NCBI GenBank assembly: GCA_002293425.1
Contig: DBDE01000018.1
Span: 1-30,729 of the forward strand
Length of the DNA stretch: 30,729 nt
Source: Alistipes sp. UBA940
GTDB taxonomy: Bacteria; Bacteroidota; Bacteroidia; Bacteroidales; Rikenellaceae
Reading direction: 5' to 3'
In this document: piece by piece, positions 14,469-23,742 of the stretch
Position numbering within the stretch: the stretch's first letter is position 1
Layout of the letters: each line of letters starts with the position of its first letter
Program-made: the position numbers and the translations under genes
The notes under the pieces: model-generated
Told to the model about the DNA's origin: nothing
Seen by the model: only the letters and a program-made list of their open reading frames with translations
Databases searched by the model: none

Positions 14469-15170
14469 ATGTTTCTTCACGATCTAAGGGACCTGTTCTT
14501 TCCTCCCCTGTGCCCCTCGTGCGGGGGAGCACTGCGGGGCGGCGAGGGTTTTCTGTGCCTGAAATGCCAAATGGATATGCCCCTGACGGGGTTTGAGAAC
14601 GAGGCCGACAACCCCGTGGCGAGGCGGTTTTGGGGGTTGGTGCCGGTCGATAATGCAACGGCGTTTATGTGGTTCATCCATCTGAGCGGCTCGCGGAGGG
14701 TGGTGCATCGGTTCAAATATCACGACCGCCCCGATCTGGCCGAGGGGCTGGGCCGGTGGTTCGGGCGGGAATTGGCCAAAGGAGATTTGTATTCGGGGGT
14801 CGATCTGATCGTTCCCGTGCCGTTGCATTTCCGAAAAGTTCTGAAAAGGGGGTACAACCAGAGCGAACATATCGCCCGCGGAATGGCGCGCGAAATGGGC
14901 GTCGAGGTCGAAACGGGAGCAGTGACCAGAACCGTGAACAACCTCAGCCAGACGCGCACGACCGACCGTTGGGGCAATGTGGAGGGCATTTTTCGGGTTC
15001 GGCGGCCGGAGCGGTTGCGGGGCAGACGCGTGTTGCTGGTCGACGATGTGCTGACCACCGGAGCCACCCTCGGTTCGTGTGCCGAGGCGATAGTGCGCGC
15101 CGTGCCCGACTGCCGCCTCTCCATCGCCACTCTTTACGCTTCCAAACAAGGAGTTGGGATAAAGGATTAG
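14469..15170 (+). CDS. comF: ComF-family phosphoribosyltransferase-like protein
   Basis: The 233-residue product has the two ComF parts: an N-terminal zinc-finger-like Cys cluster (LCPSCGGAL, FLCLKCQMD) and a C-terminal PRTase fold with VIVPVPLHFRKVLKRGYNQSE, LSQTRTTDRWGNVEGIF and the PRPP loop RVLLVDDVLTTGATL. ComF proteins take part in DNA uptake in competent bacteria and may couple it to nucleotide handling; in Bacteroidetes the role is not proven. It is cytoplasmic. The start is the first ATG, which gives the expected MFLHDLRDLFFPPLCPSCGG. It has its own promoter and a possible attenuator. Confidence 0.92.
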   Translation: MFLHDLRDLFFPPLCPSCGGALRGGEGFLCLKCQMDMPLTGFENEADNPVARRFWGLVPVDNATAFMWFIHLSGSRRVVHRFKYHDRPDLAEGLGRWFGRELAKGDLYSGVDLIVPVPLHFRKVLKRGYNQSEHIARGMAREMGVEVETGAVTRTVNNLSQTRTTDRWGNVEGIFRVRRPERLRGRRVLLVDDVLTTGATLGSCAEAIVRAVPDCRLSIATLYASKQGVGIKD

Positions 15171-15190
15171 CTTTTTCTGAACAACCTATT

Positions 15191-15222
15191 GCTAATAACT
15201 AATCGCTAATAACTAATCGCTA
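15191..15222. repeat. Heptamer array before the pyrophosphatase gene
   Basis: GCTAATA and ACTAATC alternate twice (15191-15218), followed by GCTAA. On the minus strand this reads GATTAGT and TATTAGC, the same units as at 23478-23491. It lies just upstream of the hppA -7 box. Confidence 0.85.
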
Positions 15223-15230
15223 AAATTCAC

Positions 15231-15238
15231 TATCTTTG
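15231..15238 (+). promoter_or_regulatory. -7 box for the pyrophosphatase gene
   Basis: TATCTTTG matches the consensus, 43 bases before the ATG. No TTG lies at the usual -33 spacing; the heptamer array occupies that position. Confidence 0.7.
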
Positions 15239-15280
15239 CACCGATTTTTTGAAATTTCTAATCAACTTTAATAAAAAACT

Positions 15281-17491
<2,211 letters not shown>

Positions 17492-17516
17492 GACACATCG
17501 GGAACTGTGAGGAGTT

Positions 17517-17547
17517 AAAGGCCGGGGATTCTCTCCGGCCTTTTTTT
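17517..17547 (+). terminator. Intrinsic terminator of hppA
   Basis: AAAGGCCGG (17517-17525) pairs with CCGGCCTTT (17535-17543) and seven T residues end at 17547. Confidence 0.9.
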
Positions 17548-17588
17548 GTTCCGCGTTAGCCTTTTCGCGTCGCAAGCGCCGCGTTAGC

Positions 17589-17626
17589 CTTTTCATCTTT
17601 TCATTTTGACGGCCTCTGCGAGGCCG
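17589..17626. repeat. CTTTTCAT octamers followed by the inverted 17-nt hairpin
   Basis: Two CTTTTCAT units (17589-17604), TTTGA, then CGGCCTCTGCGAGGCCG (17610-17626). The 17-nt element is the exact reverse complement of 5074-5090, while the flanking left sequence has the same orientation at both sites. Confidence 0.85.
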
Positions 17627-17705
17627 AAACAATTAATGCACTGCGTGCCTTGATTGTCATCCTCACCTCGGCAGAGCAAGGCTTCGCCTTCCTCGCGCTA
17701 ACTCG

Positions 17706-17747
17706 GCCCGAACAAGTTCGGCTCTGCTCTCGGTTCGTCGACAATTC
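17706..17747. repeat. 22-bp palindrome repeat joined to the 21-bp gene-end repeat
   Basis: 17706-17727 is identical to 7651-7672 (contains CCGAAC-AA-GTTCGG). It shares its last base with 17727-17747, which is identical to 10864-10884. The block touches the stop codon of the next minus-strand gene. No gene was found in 17492-17745. Confidence 0.8.
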
Positions 17748-20655
17748 ACAGCGGCATATCCACCCCAACGCCCAGCCAAACGCCGCGGCGGTCCGAGGGC
17801 CGAGCAACCGTAACCCTCACCGAAGCCTTAGTCGAAGCAGGCAACCGCAAAGGACTAACATCGAAAATCAAATCGCCCCCGAACGAACTAACCCGATGCC
17901 CCACACCCCCAAAATCCTCCCACCGAGCAAAATCGGCAAAAAGATTGACCCGCACTCGCTTAAAATAGACAATACTCCGCCAACCACCCTCGGGATACCA
18001 CACCGGCAACTGATAATCCACCGAGCCCGAAACAATCCGCCGCGAAACAAAATCCCACCCCGCACCCCGCGGAAACAACTCCTTCATCCGAAAAACAAAC
18101 CGCCCCCCGCCCCGCTCATCAGCCCCCTGAACCGCCGCGCGAACCGTCAAACTATGTGGCCTCGCGATCCCGGGCAAATACCCTCCCACCGAAGCCGACC
18201 AAAGACCGAAAAAATCACCATTCGTCGGGCTCGAAACATACCCCGCACGCGCCGAAAAACCCCACCGAGGCAAAAACTCCCTATGAGCCATCCGAGTCTG
18301 ACCCACATAACGAAGCGACAACGACAACCGTTCCACCCCACGGGTCAACCTGCCGCGCGTAGCATCGACGGTCTTAAATATCAGCCCGTTAGTGTAAAAC
18401 CACTCGGCGGAGGGAATAACCACACTGCTCCAATAACCCGAACTGACGCTGAAAGGCAGGCTGAGACGGGTGGTGAGGCTGAAATATTTTTTAAGCTCGA
18501 TGCCCGCCGGAAGCTGGGTGTAACGCACCTGCGGAGAGCCGCCCCACGTGAAGTCGATCTCCAACTCGGGCCCCAAACCGGTGTACTTTATTCCGCCGCG
18601 AGCCATCGCCCCGCCATCCAATCCCGCCGAACCACCATAACCCACCGCCAGCCAACCGGTGGCGTCGGACAGCAAGCTCTGCGACATCACGGTGGCTCCG
18701 GCACGCATAGTCAAATCCATCTCCTCGATTGCCCCGGGAGGATAAAAGTCGGCCGGAACCCAACTGTGGGGGCGGAAAATGTTGAGGAACTTACGATACT
18801 TTTTGGGAGCCGATTGCCGCGTTTCGCCCGCAATGACGGGGGTGTAGACCAACGAATCGAATTTCGCAATGCCATCCCATCTGCGCCAGGGAGGATTGAC
18901 AAGGTCGAGGGGCAGTTCCCGTTGCTGTTGGGTTACCGCCGACGACAAAGCCTGCACCGCAAGATGATAGCCGTGGCGATCGTAAGTGGTCAGCGCAATC
19001 CGCCCCCCATCCACCGACGGCGAGGGCTGGAACGACCCGAACCGCGAAGTGGACAACCGGAACTCCTCTCCCCGAGCCAAATCCCAAGCGTGTGCCTCAT
19101 CCTTGCCCGACACTATCGAGCCAAAAAACAACACCCCGTTCGACGCCCTCAGGTCGGAGATGGTGATATGCCTCGAAGGAGTGATCTTGCGAATGCCCAT
19201 CTGCGGATCGTACCCGAGGCTCATCCCGGGCACGGCGGCCAGATACATCCCCCCGTCGTCCAGACCTATATAATATAGTCCGTGGGTGCGGTTGTCCCAC
19301 GCAAGGCCCGTCACCTCGGTGTCGAGCGGAAATTCGTAAACCGTCTCCAACTGCCCGAAGCCATCCTTGGCCAACGCGCTCACCACCGAAAAACGACCCG
19401 TATGAGAATAGCGAATAAAGGCCATCTCGCCCCCGCTCCCCACCGCCGTGGGGTACAAAAGCTCGCCCCACGAACGACGTACCCGCTTGCGCCCGCTCGC
19501 AAAATCGTAAGAACAAACCACCGACGACACCTTCTCGTCCCACAGCGCTGAGGTGCGATACTCCGTCCACCACAGCACGCCGCCCGCCAGAACCGGCCGC
19601 GACGACACCGCGCCGATATTGGCCAGAGTCTCCTCCACTCCGTTCGACGCGTTCACCCTCACGATGCGGGTCGTCCGGTCGAGGTCGGTTTTGAACGCCA
19701 CAATGGTGTCGCCATCCAGCCACAGCGGCCACTCGTAAGTGGTGTACGACCGCCAGGGGGTGGGTATCTTGCTCGACGAGTCCTCCACCCGCGGCAACGA
19801 ATCCCAAAAGCGGTTGAGGTCGGCAAATGTGCGGCGGAAAAGTTTGCTCTGGTTCATTCCCGTCTCCTTGCGCAGCTTGATCACCATCGGCATCACCCAC
19901 TGCGGATTGCGCGCCACGTACCGCGCCACGTCGTCCCACACGAATTTCGATTGCTCGTTGTAGAGCCACCGCACCATCTGATACCCCAGCCGATAGTGGT
20001 CGGGTACAAAATCGCGATACGACCCACTGAACCAATAATCCACCGCGCGATTACGAGCTCCCACATCGCCCACTGCGCGATAATGCATCGTCCAGCTGGG
20101 TTGCAGTCCGCGGCCGAACGCGCTCATCTCGGTCTCGGCCATCACCGCGTCGCCCTCCAACACGTAGATGGAGAACTGGCCCGTAGCCAAAAAGGCCGCC
20201 TGCTCGCCCAGCAACCACGTCAGCACCTTATTTGTACCTCTTCGGAGATTGTTATACTGAACATTATGCCGATACTCGTGCGCCACCAACTGCTTCATCC
20301 ACGGCTCCGAATAGCTCGCCGACGGGGAAGCCAGCAGCTCGATGCGCCGTGGGGCCCACATCACCATTCCGTTGCCCACCATATTCTGGGTGGTCAGCAC
20401 AACGGGCGTGCGCATCACCCCGTGGATATAGCCCCAATCGACATGGGCCGAAAGGGTGTCCAAATACCACATCGCCCGTCGGGCACCGCTCTCAAAATAG
20501 TCGGGATAGATGAGCCGTGCACCTGCCCGACCCTCCATCTGACGCCACCGGATGGATGCCGGCTGATCGCCCCAACTATAATACTGCGCTTGCGCTTCGC
20601 AAATGAAAAGATGAAAAGATGAAAAGATGAAAAGATATTTGAATAATTTTCTCAT
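17746..20655 (-). CDS. Large outer-membrane protein: HExxH domain, beta-propeller-like region and C-terminal barrel
   Basis: The 969-residue product starts with a signal peptide ending in CEAQAQ (about residue 24). Residues about 25-300 resemble a gluzincin-type metallopeptidase, with the zinc motif HEYRH (126-130) in QLVAHEYRHNVQYN and acidic candidates for a third ligand further on (LEGDAVMAETE). Residues about 300-620 contain repeated strands typical of TolB/WD40-like propellers (FDSLVYTP, GGRIALTTYDRHGYHLAV). The last 300 residues have alternating aromatic strands and end in LGVGVDMPL, consistent with a beta-barrel in the outer membrane. The domain calls are from pattern; no named family is certain. 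Its ATG overlaps the YciH stop. The signal-peptide core is encoded by an octamer array. Confidence 0.82.
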   Translation of the reverse strand: MRKLFKYLFIFSSFHLFICEAQAQYYSWGDQPASIRWRQMEGRAGARLIYPDYFESGARRAMWYLDTLSAHVDWGYIHGVMRTPVVLTTQNMVGNGMVMWAPRRIELLASPSASYSEPWMKQLVAHEYRHNVQYNNLRRGTNKVLTWLLGEQAAFLATGQFSIYVLEGDAVMAETEMSAFGRGLQPSWTMHYRAVGDVGARNRAVDYWFSGSYRDFVPDHYRLGYQMVRWLYNEQSKFVWDDVARYVARNPQWVMPMVIKLRKETGMNQSKLFRRTFADLNRFWDSLPRVEDSSSKIPTPWRSYTTYEWPLWLDGDTIVAFKTDLDRTTRIVRVNASNGVEETLANIGAVSSRPVLAGGVLWWTEYRTSALWDEKVSSVVCSYDFASGRKRVRRSWGELLYPTAVGSGGEMAFIRYSHTGRFSVVSALAKDGFGQLETVYEFPLDTEVTGLAWDNRTHGLYYIGLDDGGMYLAAVPGMSLGYDPQMGIRKITPSRHITISDLRASNGVLFFGSIVSGKDEAHAWDLARGEEFRLSTSRFGSFQPSPSVDGGRIALTTYDRHGYHLAVQALSSAVTQQQRELPLDLVNPPWRRWDGIAKFDSLVYTPVIAGETRQSAPKKYRKFLNIFRPHSWVPADFYPPGAIEEMDLTMRAGATVMSQSLLSDATGWLAVGYGGSAGLDGGAMARGGIKYTGLGPELEIDFTWGGSPQVRYTQLPAGIELKKYFSLTTRLSLPFSVSSGYWSSVVIPSAEWFYTNGLIFKTVDATRGRLTRGVERLSLSLRYVGQTRMAHREFLPRWGFSARAGYVSSPTNGDFFGLWSASVGGYLPGIARPHSLTVRAAVQGADERGGGRFVFRMKELFPRGAGWDFVSRRIVSGSVDYQLPVWYPEGGWRSIVYFKRVRVNLFADFARWEDFGGVGHRVSSFGGDLIFDVSPLRLPASTKASVRVTVARPSDRRGVWLGVGVDMPL
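20603..20634. repeat. ATGAAAAG octamer array within the signal-peptide codons
   Basis: Four perfect ATGAAAAG units. On the minus strand CTTTTCAT units encode FIFSSFHLFI, the hydrophobic core of the signal peptide of the outer-membrane protein. The same octamer is intergenic at 5037-5068 and 17589-17604. Confidence 0.95.
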
Positions 20656-20990
20656 ACTTTGGCTTTGTAGTTCCGGGCGCGGAGGAGTTCGGTGATTTTC
20701 TGTCTGAAGTCTCCCTGAACAATGATCTCGCCATCCTTGGCCGAGCCGCCGACACCCAGACGGGTTTTAAGAAACTTGCCCAACTCGTCCAAATCGTCGT
20801 CCGATCCCACAAACCCGCTCACCAACGTCACCTGCTTGCCGCCGCGATGACGCCGATCGAGCGTGACCCGCAAATTCTGCCGCTCCGGGGAGAGCGTCTC
20901 GATCTGTTCGGAAGAGGAGGTCCTGTACTCGAAATCGGGATCGGTCGAATAGACCATCCCCAACCGCGCTTTCCAATCGTTAGTTGCCAT
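20652..20990 (-). CDS. yciH: YciH/SUI1-family translation factor
   Basis: The 112-residue product is the bacterial eIF1/SUI1-like protein: NLRVTLDRRHRGGKQVTLVSGFVGS, then LGKFLKTRLGVGGSAKDGEIIVQGDFRQKITELL. The GGK-VTLV and GVGGS-KDGEI-QGD patterns are diagnostic. The family influences start-site fidelity on the 30S subunit; its role in bacteria is not fully known. The frame runs on to 22337 but only this part is real, since the rest is antisense to the TolC-like gene; the ATG at 20990 (MATNDWKARLG) fits. Its TGA overlaps the ATG of the outer-membrane protein gene, so both are probably on one mRNA. Confidence 0.93.
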   Translation of the reverse strand: MATNDWKARLGMVYSTDPDFEYRTSSSEQIETLSPERQNLRVTLDRRHRGGKQVTLVSGFVGSDDDLDELGKFLKTRLGVGGSAKDGEIIVQGDFRQKITELLRARNYKAKV

Positions 20991-21012
20991 TGGGCGCGAA
21001 GTTAACCATTTT

Positions 21013-21043
21013 TTTGGAAACTCAACAAATTTCCGTATCTTTG
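21013..21043 (+). promoter_or_regulatory. Promoter of the efflux operon
   Basis: TTTG (21013-21016), 19 bases, TATCTTTG (21036-21043): the best full match to the Bacteroidetes consensus in the window. It lies 31 bases before the ATG of the TolC-like gene. Confidence 0.88.
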
Positions 21044-21074
21044 CAAGCTCGTTTCGCCTCAAAATTTGGAAGCT

Positions 21075-22442
21075 ATGAAGAGACTGTTTTTTATATTTTG
21101 TGTGTGTTCTGCGGGGATCGGTTACGGCCAGTCCGCCGACAGTTTGGTTTTGGATCTGCCCACCGCGTTGGAGATAGCCCTTTCGGAAAATCCGACCGTC
21201 AAAGTTGCCGACTTGGAGATACAAAGGGTCGATTACGTGCGGAGGGAGACCGTCGGGAACCACTTGCCCAGCCTGAGTGCGAGCGGACAATATACTTTCA
21301 ACCTTATCCAGCAGGAGATGTCCAAGGGATTGTCGTTGGGGGCCGATATGAGTGCTTCGGCGGTGGGCGATCTGAGCGTTCCACTGTTCGTTCCGGCGGT
21401 CTATGCCACCCTGAGGATGAACAAGACCCAGAAACTTCTGGCCGTCGAGCAAGCGCGCGCGTCGAGGATAGATCTGACCAACGCCGTCAAGAAAGCTTTC
21501 TACCAGGTGCTGTTGGCCGAAAACACGTTGGAGGTGTTGCGCCGAAGCGAAAAAACGATAGGGCAAACGGTCGAGGACACGCGCGGGATGTACAGCGCAG
21601 GGCTCGCCTCGGAGTACGACTATCTGACCGCCGAGGTGCAGTTGAGCAACTTGCAACCCAACCTGATAGCCGCCGAGAATGCCATAGTCACCACGGTGCA
21701 GATGTTGAAAATGTATCTGTCGATTCCCGAAGATGTGCCGGTGAAGCTGGTAGGCAGTCTGGTCGATTTCGAGGGCGAGGTGTATGAGTTGCCCGAGCTC
21801 TCCGCCGATGTCTCGGAAAACAGCGAGGTCCGGCAGTTGGAGTTGCAGGGCGAGTTGACACAGCGGCAGATACGTCTGGCCAATGCGGCGCGACTGCCCG
21901 CCATCGAGGGTTACGGCCAGATAATCGCCACGGGGCAGGACAAGACCATCGACTTCGGCTCGCTGATGACCGGCCAGGGTTCGGGCGTGATAAACAAGTG
22001 GTGGTGGCAGCACCCCGCAACGGCCGGTTTCCGGATGTCGGTACCGCTGTTCTCGGGTTTCAAGAACACCAGCAAGGTGAAGCAGCTCCGCAACAGTGTG
22101 TCGCAGTTGGTGTTGCAGGCCGACTATCTCAGAGACAGCAAGAGGGTCGAAGTGGTTAACTCCATCAACGCCATCGCCACCGCCCGGGCGACGATGTTCG
22201 CCGTGCAAAAGACCGTCGGGCAGGCCGACAAGGCGTACACCATTGCCCGCACGCGTTTCGAAGCGGGAGCGGGGACTATGTTGGAAGTCAATCAGGCCGA
22301 GCTGGCGTTGACCCAGGCGCGGTTGAACCACTCGCAAGCCATCTACGACTATTTGGCGGCGAAGGCAGATTACGATAAAATAACAGGTCTGAACGCCGAC
22401 GGCGGCTATATTTCGCCCTCGTCGAAGATCGATGTTAACTAA
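21075..22442 (+). CDS. TolC-family outer-membrane efflux protein
   Basis: The 455-residue product has a signal peptide (MKRLFFIFCVCSAGIGYGQ) and the OEP/TolC pattern of two long helical repeats: LPTALEIALSENPTVKVADLE, then LTNAVKKAFYQVLLAENTLEVLRRSEKT in the first half, and FRMSVPLFSGFKNTSKVKQLRNSVSQLV, ARTRFEAGAGTMLEVNQAELALTQARLN in the second. It forms a trimeric exit duct across the outer membrane and periplasm. A TTG at 21066 would add three residues before the signal peptide; the ATG at 21075 is preferred. It starts an operon with the adaptor (30 bases on), the RND pump and the PG0541-like gene, the order seen in P. gingivalis PG0538-PG0541 (from memory). Confidence 0.94.
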   Translation: MKRLFFIFCVCSAGIGYGQSADSLVLDLPTALEIALSENPTVKVADLEIQRVDYVRRETVGNHLPSLSASGQYTFNLIQQEMSKGLSLGADMSASAVGDLSVPLFVPAVYATLRMNKTQKLLAVEQARASRIDLTNAVKKAFYQVLLAENTLEVLRRSEKTIGQTVEDTRGMYSAGLASEYDYLTAEVQLSNLQPNLIAAENAIVTTVQMLKMYLSIPEDVPVKLVGSLVDFEGEVYELPELSADVSENSEVRQLELQGELTQRQIRLANAARLPAIEGYGQIIATGQDKTIDFGSLMTGQGSGVINKWWWQHPATAGFRMSVPLFSGFKNTSKVKQLRNSVSQLVLQADYLRDSKRVEVVNSINAIATARATMFAVQKTVGQADKAYTIARTRFEAGAGTMLEVNQAELALTQARLNHSQAIYDYLAAKADYDKITGLNADGGYISPSSKIDVN

Positions 22443-22472
22443 ATGGAGTAGGTAAACGGAAAAGAAAATAGT

Positions 22473-23483
22473 ATGATACGGAAGAGTTTAGTTTTTTTGC
22501 TGACCGCCATTGCGCTGGTCGGGTGTAAGGGCAACAATAGCGAGGCTGCGAGCGAACAGGCTCAGAAAGTTGCGGTGAAAGTCGCCGAGGCCCGAGGGGG
22601 CATAGTTCCGCAGAATGTGGAGTTCACGGCCAACATCGAACCGTGGCAAAAGGTGAACATCGTGCCTGCATTGCAGGGCGCGCGGATCGCACGGATATAT
22701 GTGAAGGTCGGGGACAGGGTTACGAAGGGACAGTTGGTTGCCCAGATGGACCCCACGCAGTACAACACGGCACGGGTGCAGTTCGAGACCGCCGAAGCCG
22801 ACTATCAGCGCACCAAAAAGGTGTATGAAGTGGGCGGGGTGTCGGCGCAGATGATGCAGAGTGCCGAGGCTCAATATCTGGTGGCCAAAGAGGCTATGGA
22901 GAATCTGAAAAGCCACGTCAATTTGTACTCTCCGATAAACGGTGTGGTTACCCAGAAGGGTGAGGACGAGGGCAACCTGTTCACCCAGACCCCCATTTTG
23001 GAGATAATGCAGATCGACCGCTTGAAGGTGCGTGTCGACGTGTCGGAACAATACTTTTCGAGCGTGAGCGTCGGAACACCGGTGGAGGTGAGTGTCGATA
23101 TTTTGCCCGACGAGACCTTTCCGGCGACTGTCAGTCTGGTTTATCCGTCTATCGACCCTGCGACGAGGACTTTCGGGGCCGAGGTGACCATTCCCAACAA
23201 CGATTCCAGGCTCAGGCCCGGGATGTTTGCACGAACGACCATTCACATGGGCGATCGCGAGGGTGTGATGATTCCCGACCTGGCGGTGCAGAAGCAGACG
23301 GGCACCAACGAACGATATGTCTATGTGATCGACGGCGGGGTTGCTCATCGTCGGGTTGTGACGGTGGGTCGGATCATCGGGTCGCAGATGGATATATTGT
23401 CGGGCCTGGAAGCCGGCGAGAGTGTGGCCATCACCTCGTTCGCCCGACTTAGCGAGGGAGTAAAGATAACGATTAACGATTAG
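22473..23483 (+). CDS. RND efflux periplasmic adaptor lipoprotein (HlyD/MFP family)
   Basis: The 336-residue product is a lipoprotein (lipobox LVGC, Cys about residue 18) anchored in the periplasm. It shows the adaptor order: lipoyl half VKVGDRVTKGQLVAQMDP, helical hairpin (YNTARVQFETAEADYQRTKKVYE), second lipoyl half VNLYSPINGVVTQKGEDEGNLF, beta-barrel (LKVRVDVSEQYFSSVSVGTPVEV, PATRTFGAEVTIPN, LRPGMFARTTI) and membrane-proximal part (VMIPDLAVQKQTG). It links the pump to the TolC-like duct. Its last codons and stop lie in a GATTAGC-type heptamer array, and 259 bases of repeats separate it from the pump gene. Confidence 0.94.
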   Translation: MIRKSLVFLLTAIALVGCKGNNSEAASEQAQKVAVKVAEARGGIVPQNVEFTANIEPWQKVNIVPALQGARIARIYVKVGDRVTKGQLVAQMDPTQYNTARVQFETAEADYQRTKKVYEVGGVSAQMMQSAEAQYLVAKEAMENLKSHVNLYSPINGVVTQKGEDEGNLFTQTPILEIMQIDRLKVRVDVSEQYFSSVSVGTPVEVSVDILPDETFPATVSLVYPSIDPATRTFGAEVTIPNNDSRLRPGMFARTTIHMGDREGVMIPDLAVQKQTGTNERYVYVIDGGVAHRRVVTVGRIIGSQMDILSGLEAGESVAITSFARLSEGVKITIND

Positions 23484-23498
23484 TTATTAGCGATTAGC
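23471..23498. repeat. Heptamer array at the end of the adaptor gene
   Basis: GATTAAC, GATTAGT, TATTAGC, GATTAGC in phase (23471-23498). The stop TAG (23481-23483) is inside the second unit; the final residues ITIND are partly read from the array. Confidence 0.85.
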
Positions 23499-23742
23499 GG
23501 GCTACGCGGAATAAGCGCGAGGGCTTTGGTGAGTGGTTTTCAAAAATAAGATTTGGCGTGCAGCGTGAAGCGGAGCGAGGACTAAAAGCGCCCGCCGCAG
23601 CCGACCGGCTGTCTTGTCAGCCGCGCGAAGCGGGCAGCGGCAGTGTTAGGCCGAGTGAAGTAGCGAGCGGCTCATCGGCTTTTTTGAAAACCAACGAACC
23701 GAAAAAGACCGAGCGAAAAAGAATTGAATAAATTGGAATAAG
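23499..23742. other. Intergenic stretch inside the efflux operon
   Basis: No gene or clear promoter was found. It holds GC-rich repeat-like sequence, a small stem CAGCCG-AC-CGGCTG, and GAACCGAAAAAGAC (23696-23709), which is identical to 29563-29576. Both copies lie a few tens of bases before the next ATG. Confidence 0.6.

Noticed and set aside
17650..19278. Plus-strand frame of 542 codons opposite the outer-membrane protein gene
   Set aside because: Pro/Arg/Lys-rich shadow with no domains; the opposite strand encodes a signal peptide, a zinc motif and barrel-like strands.
20991..22337. Upstream extension of the yciH frame to 561 codons
   Set aside because: Everything before MATNDWK is antisense to the TolC-like gene and has no domain; the SUI1 fold needs only the last 112 residues.
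23499..23742. Small RNA or riboswitch between adaptor and pump
   Set aside because: Only a short 6-bp stem and repeat-like sequence are visible; no known riboswitch pattern or promoter was found.
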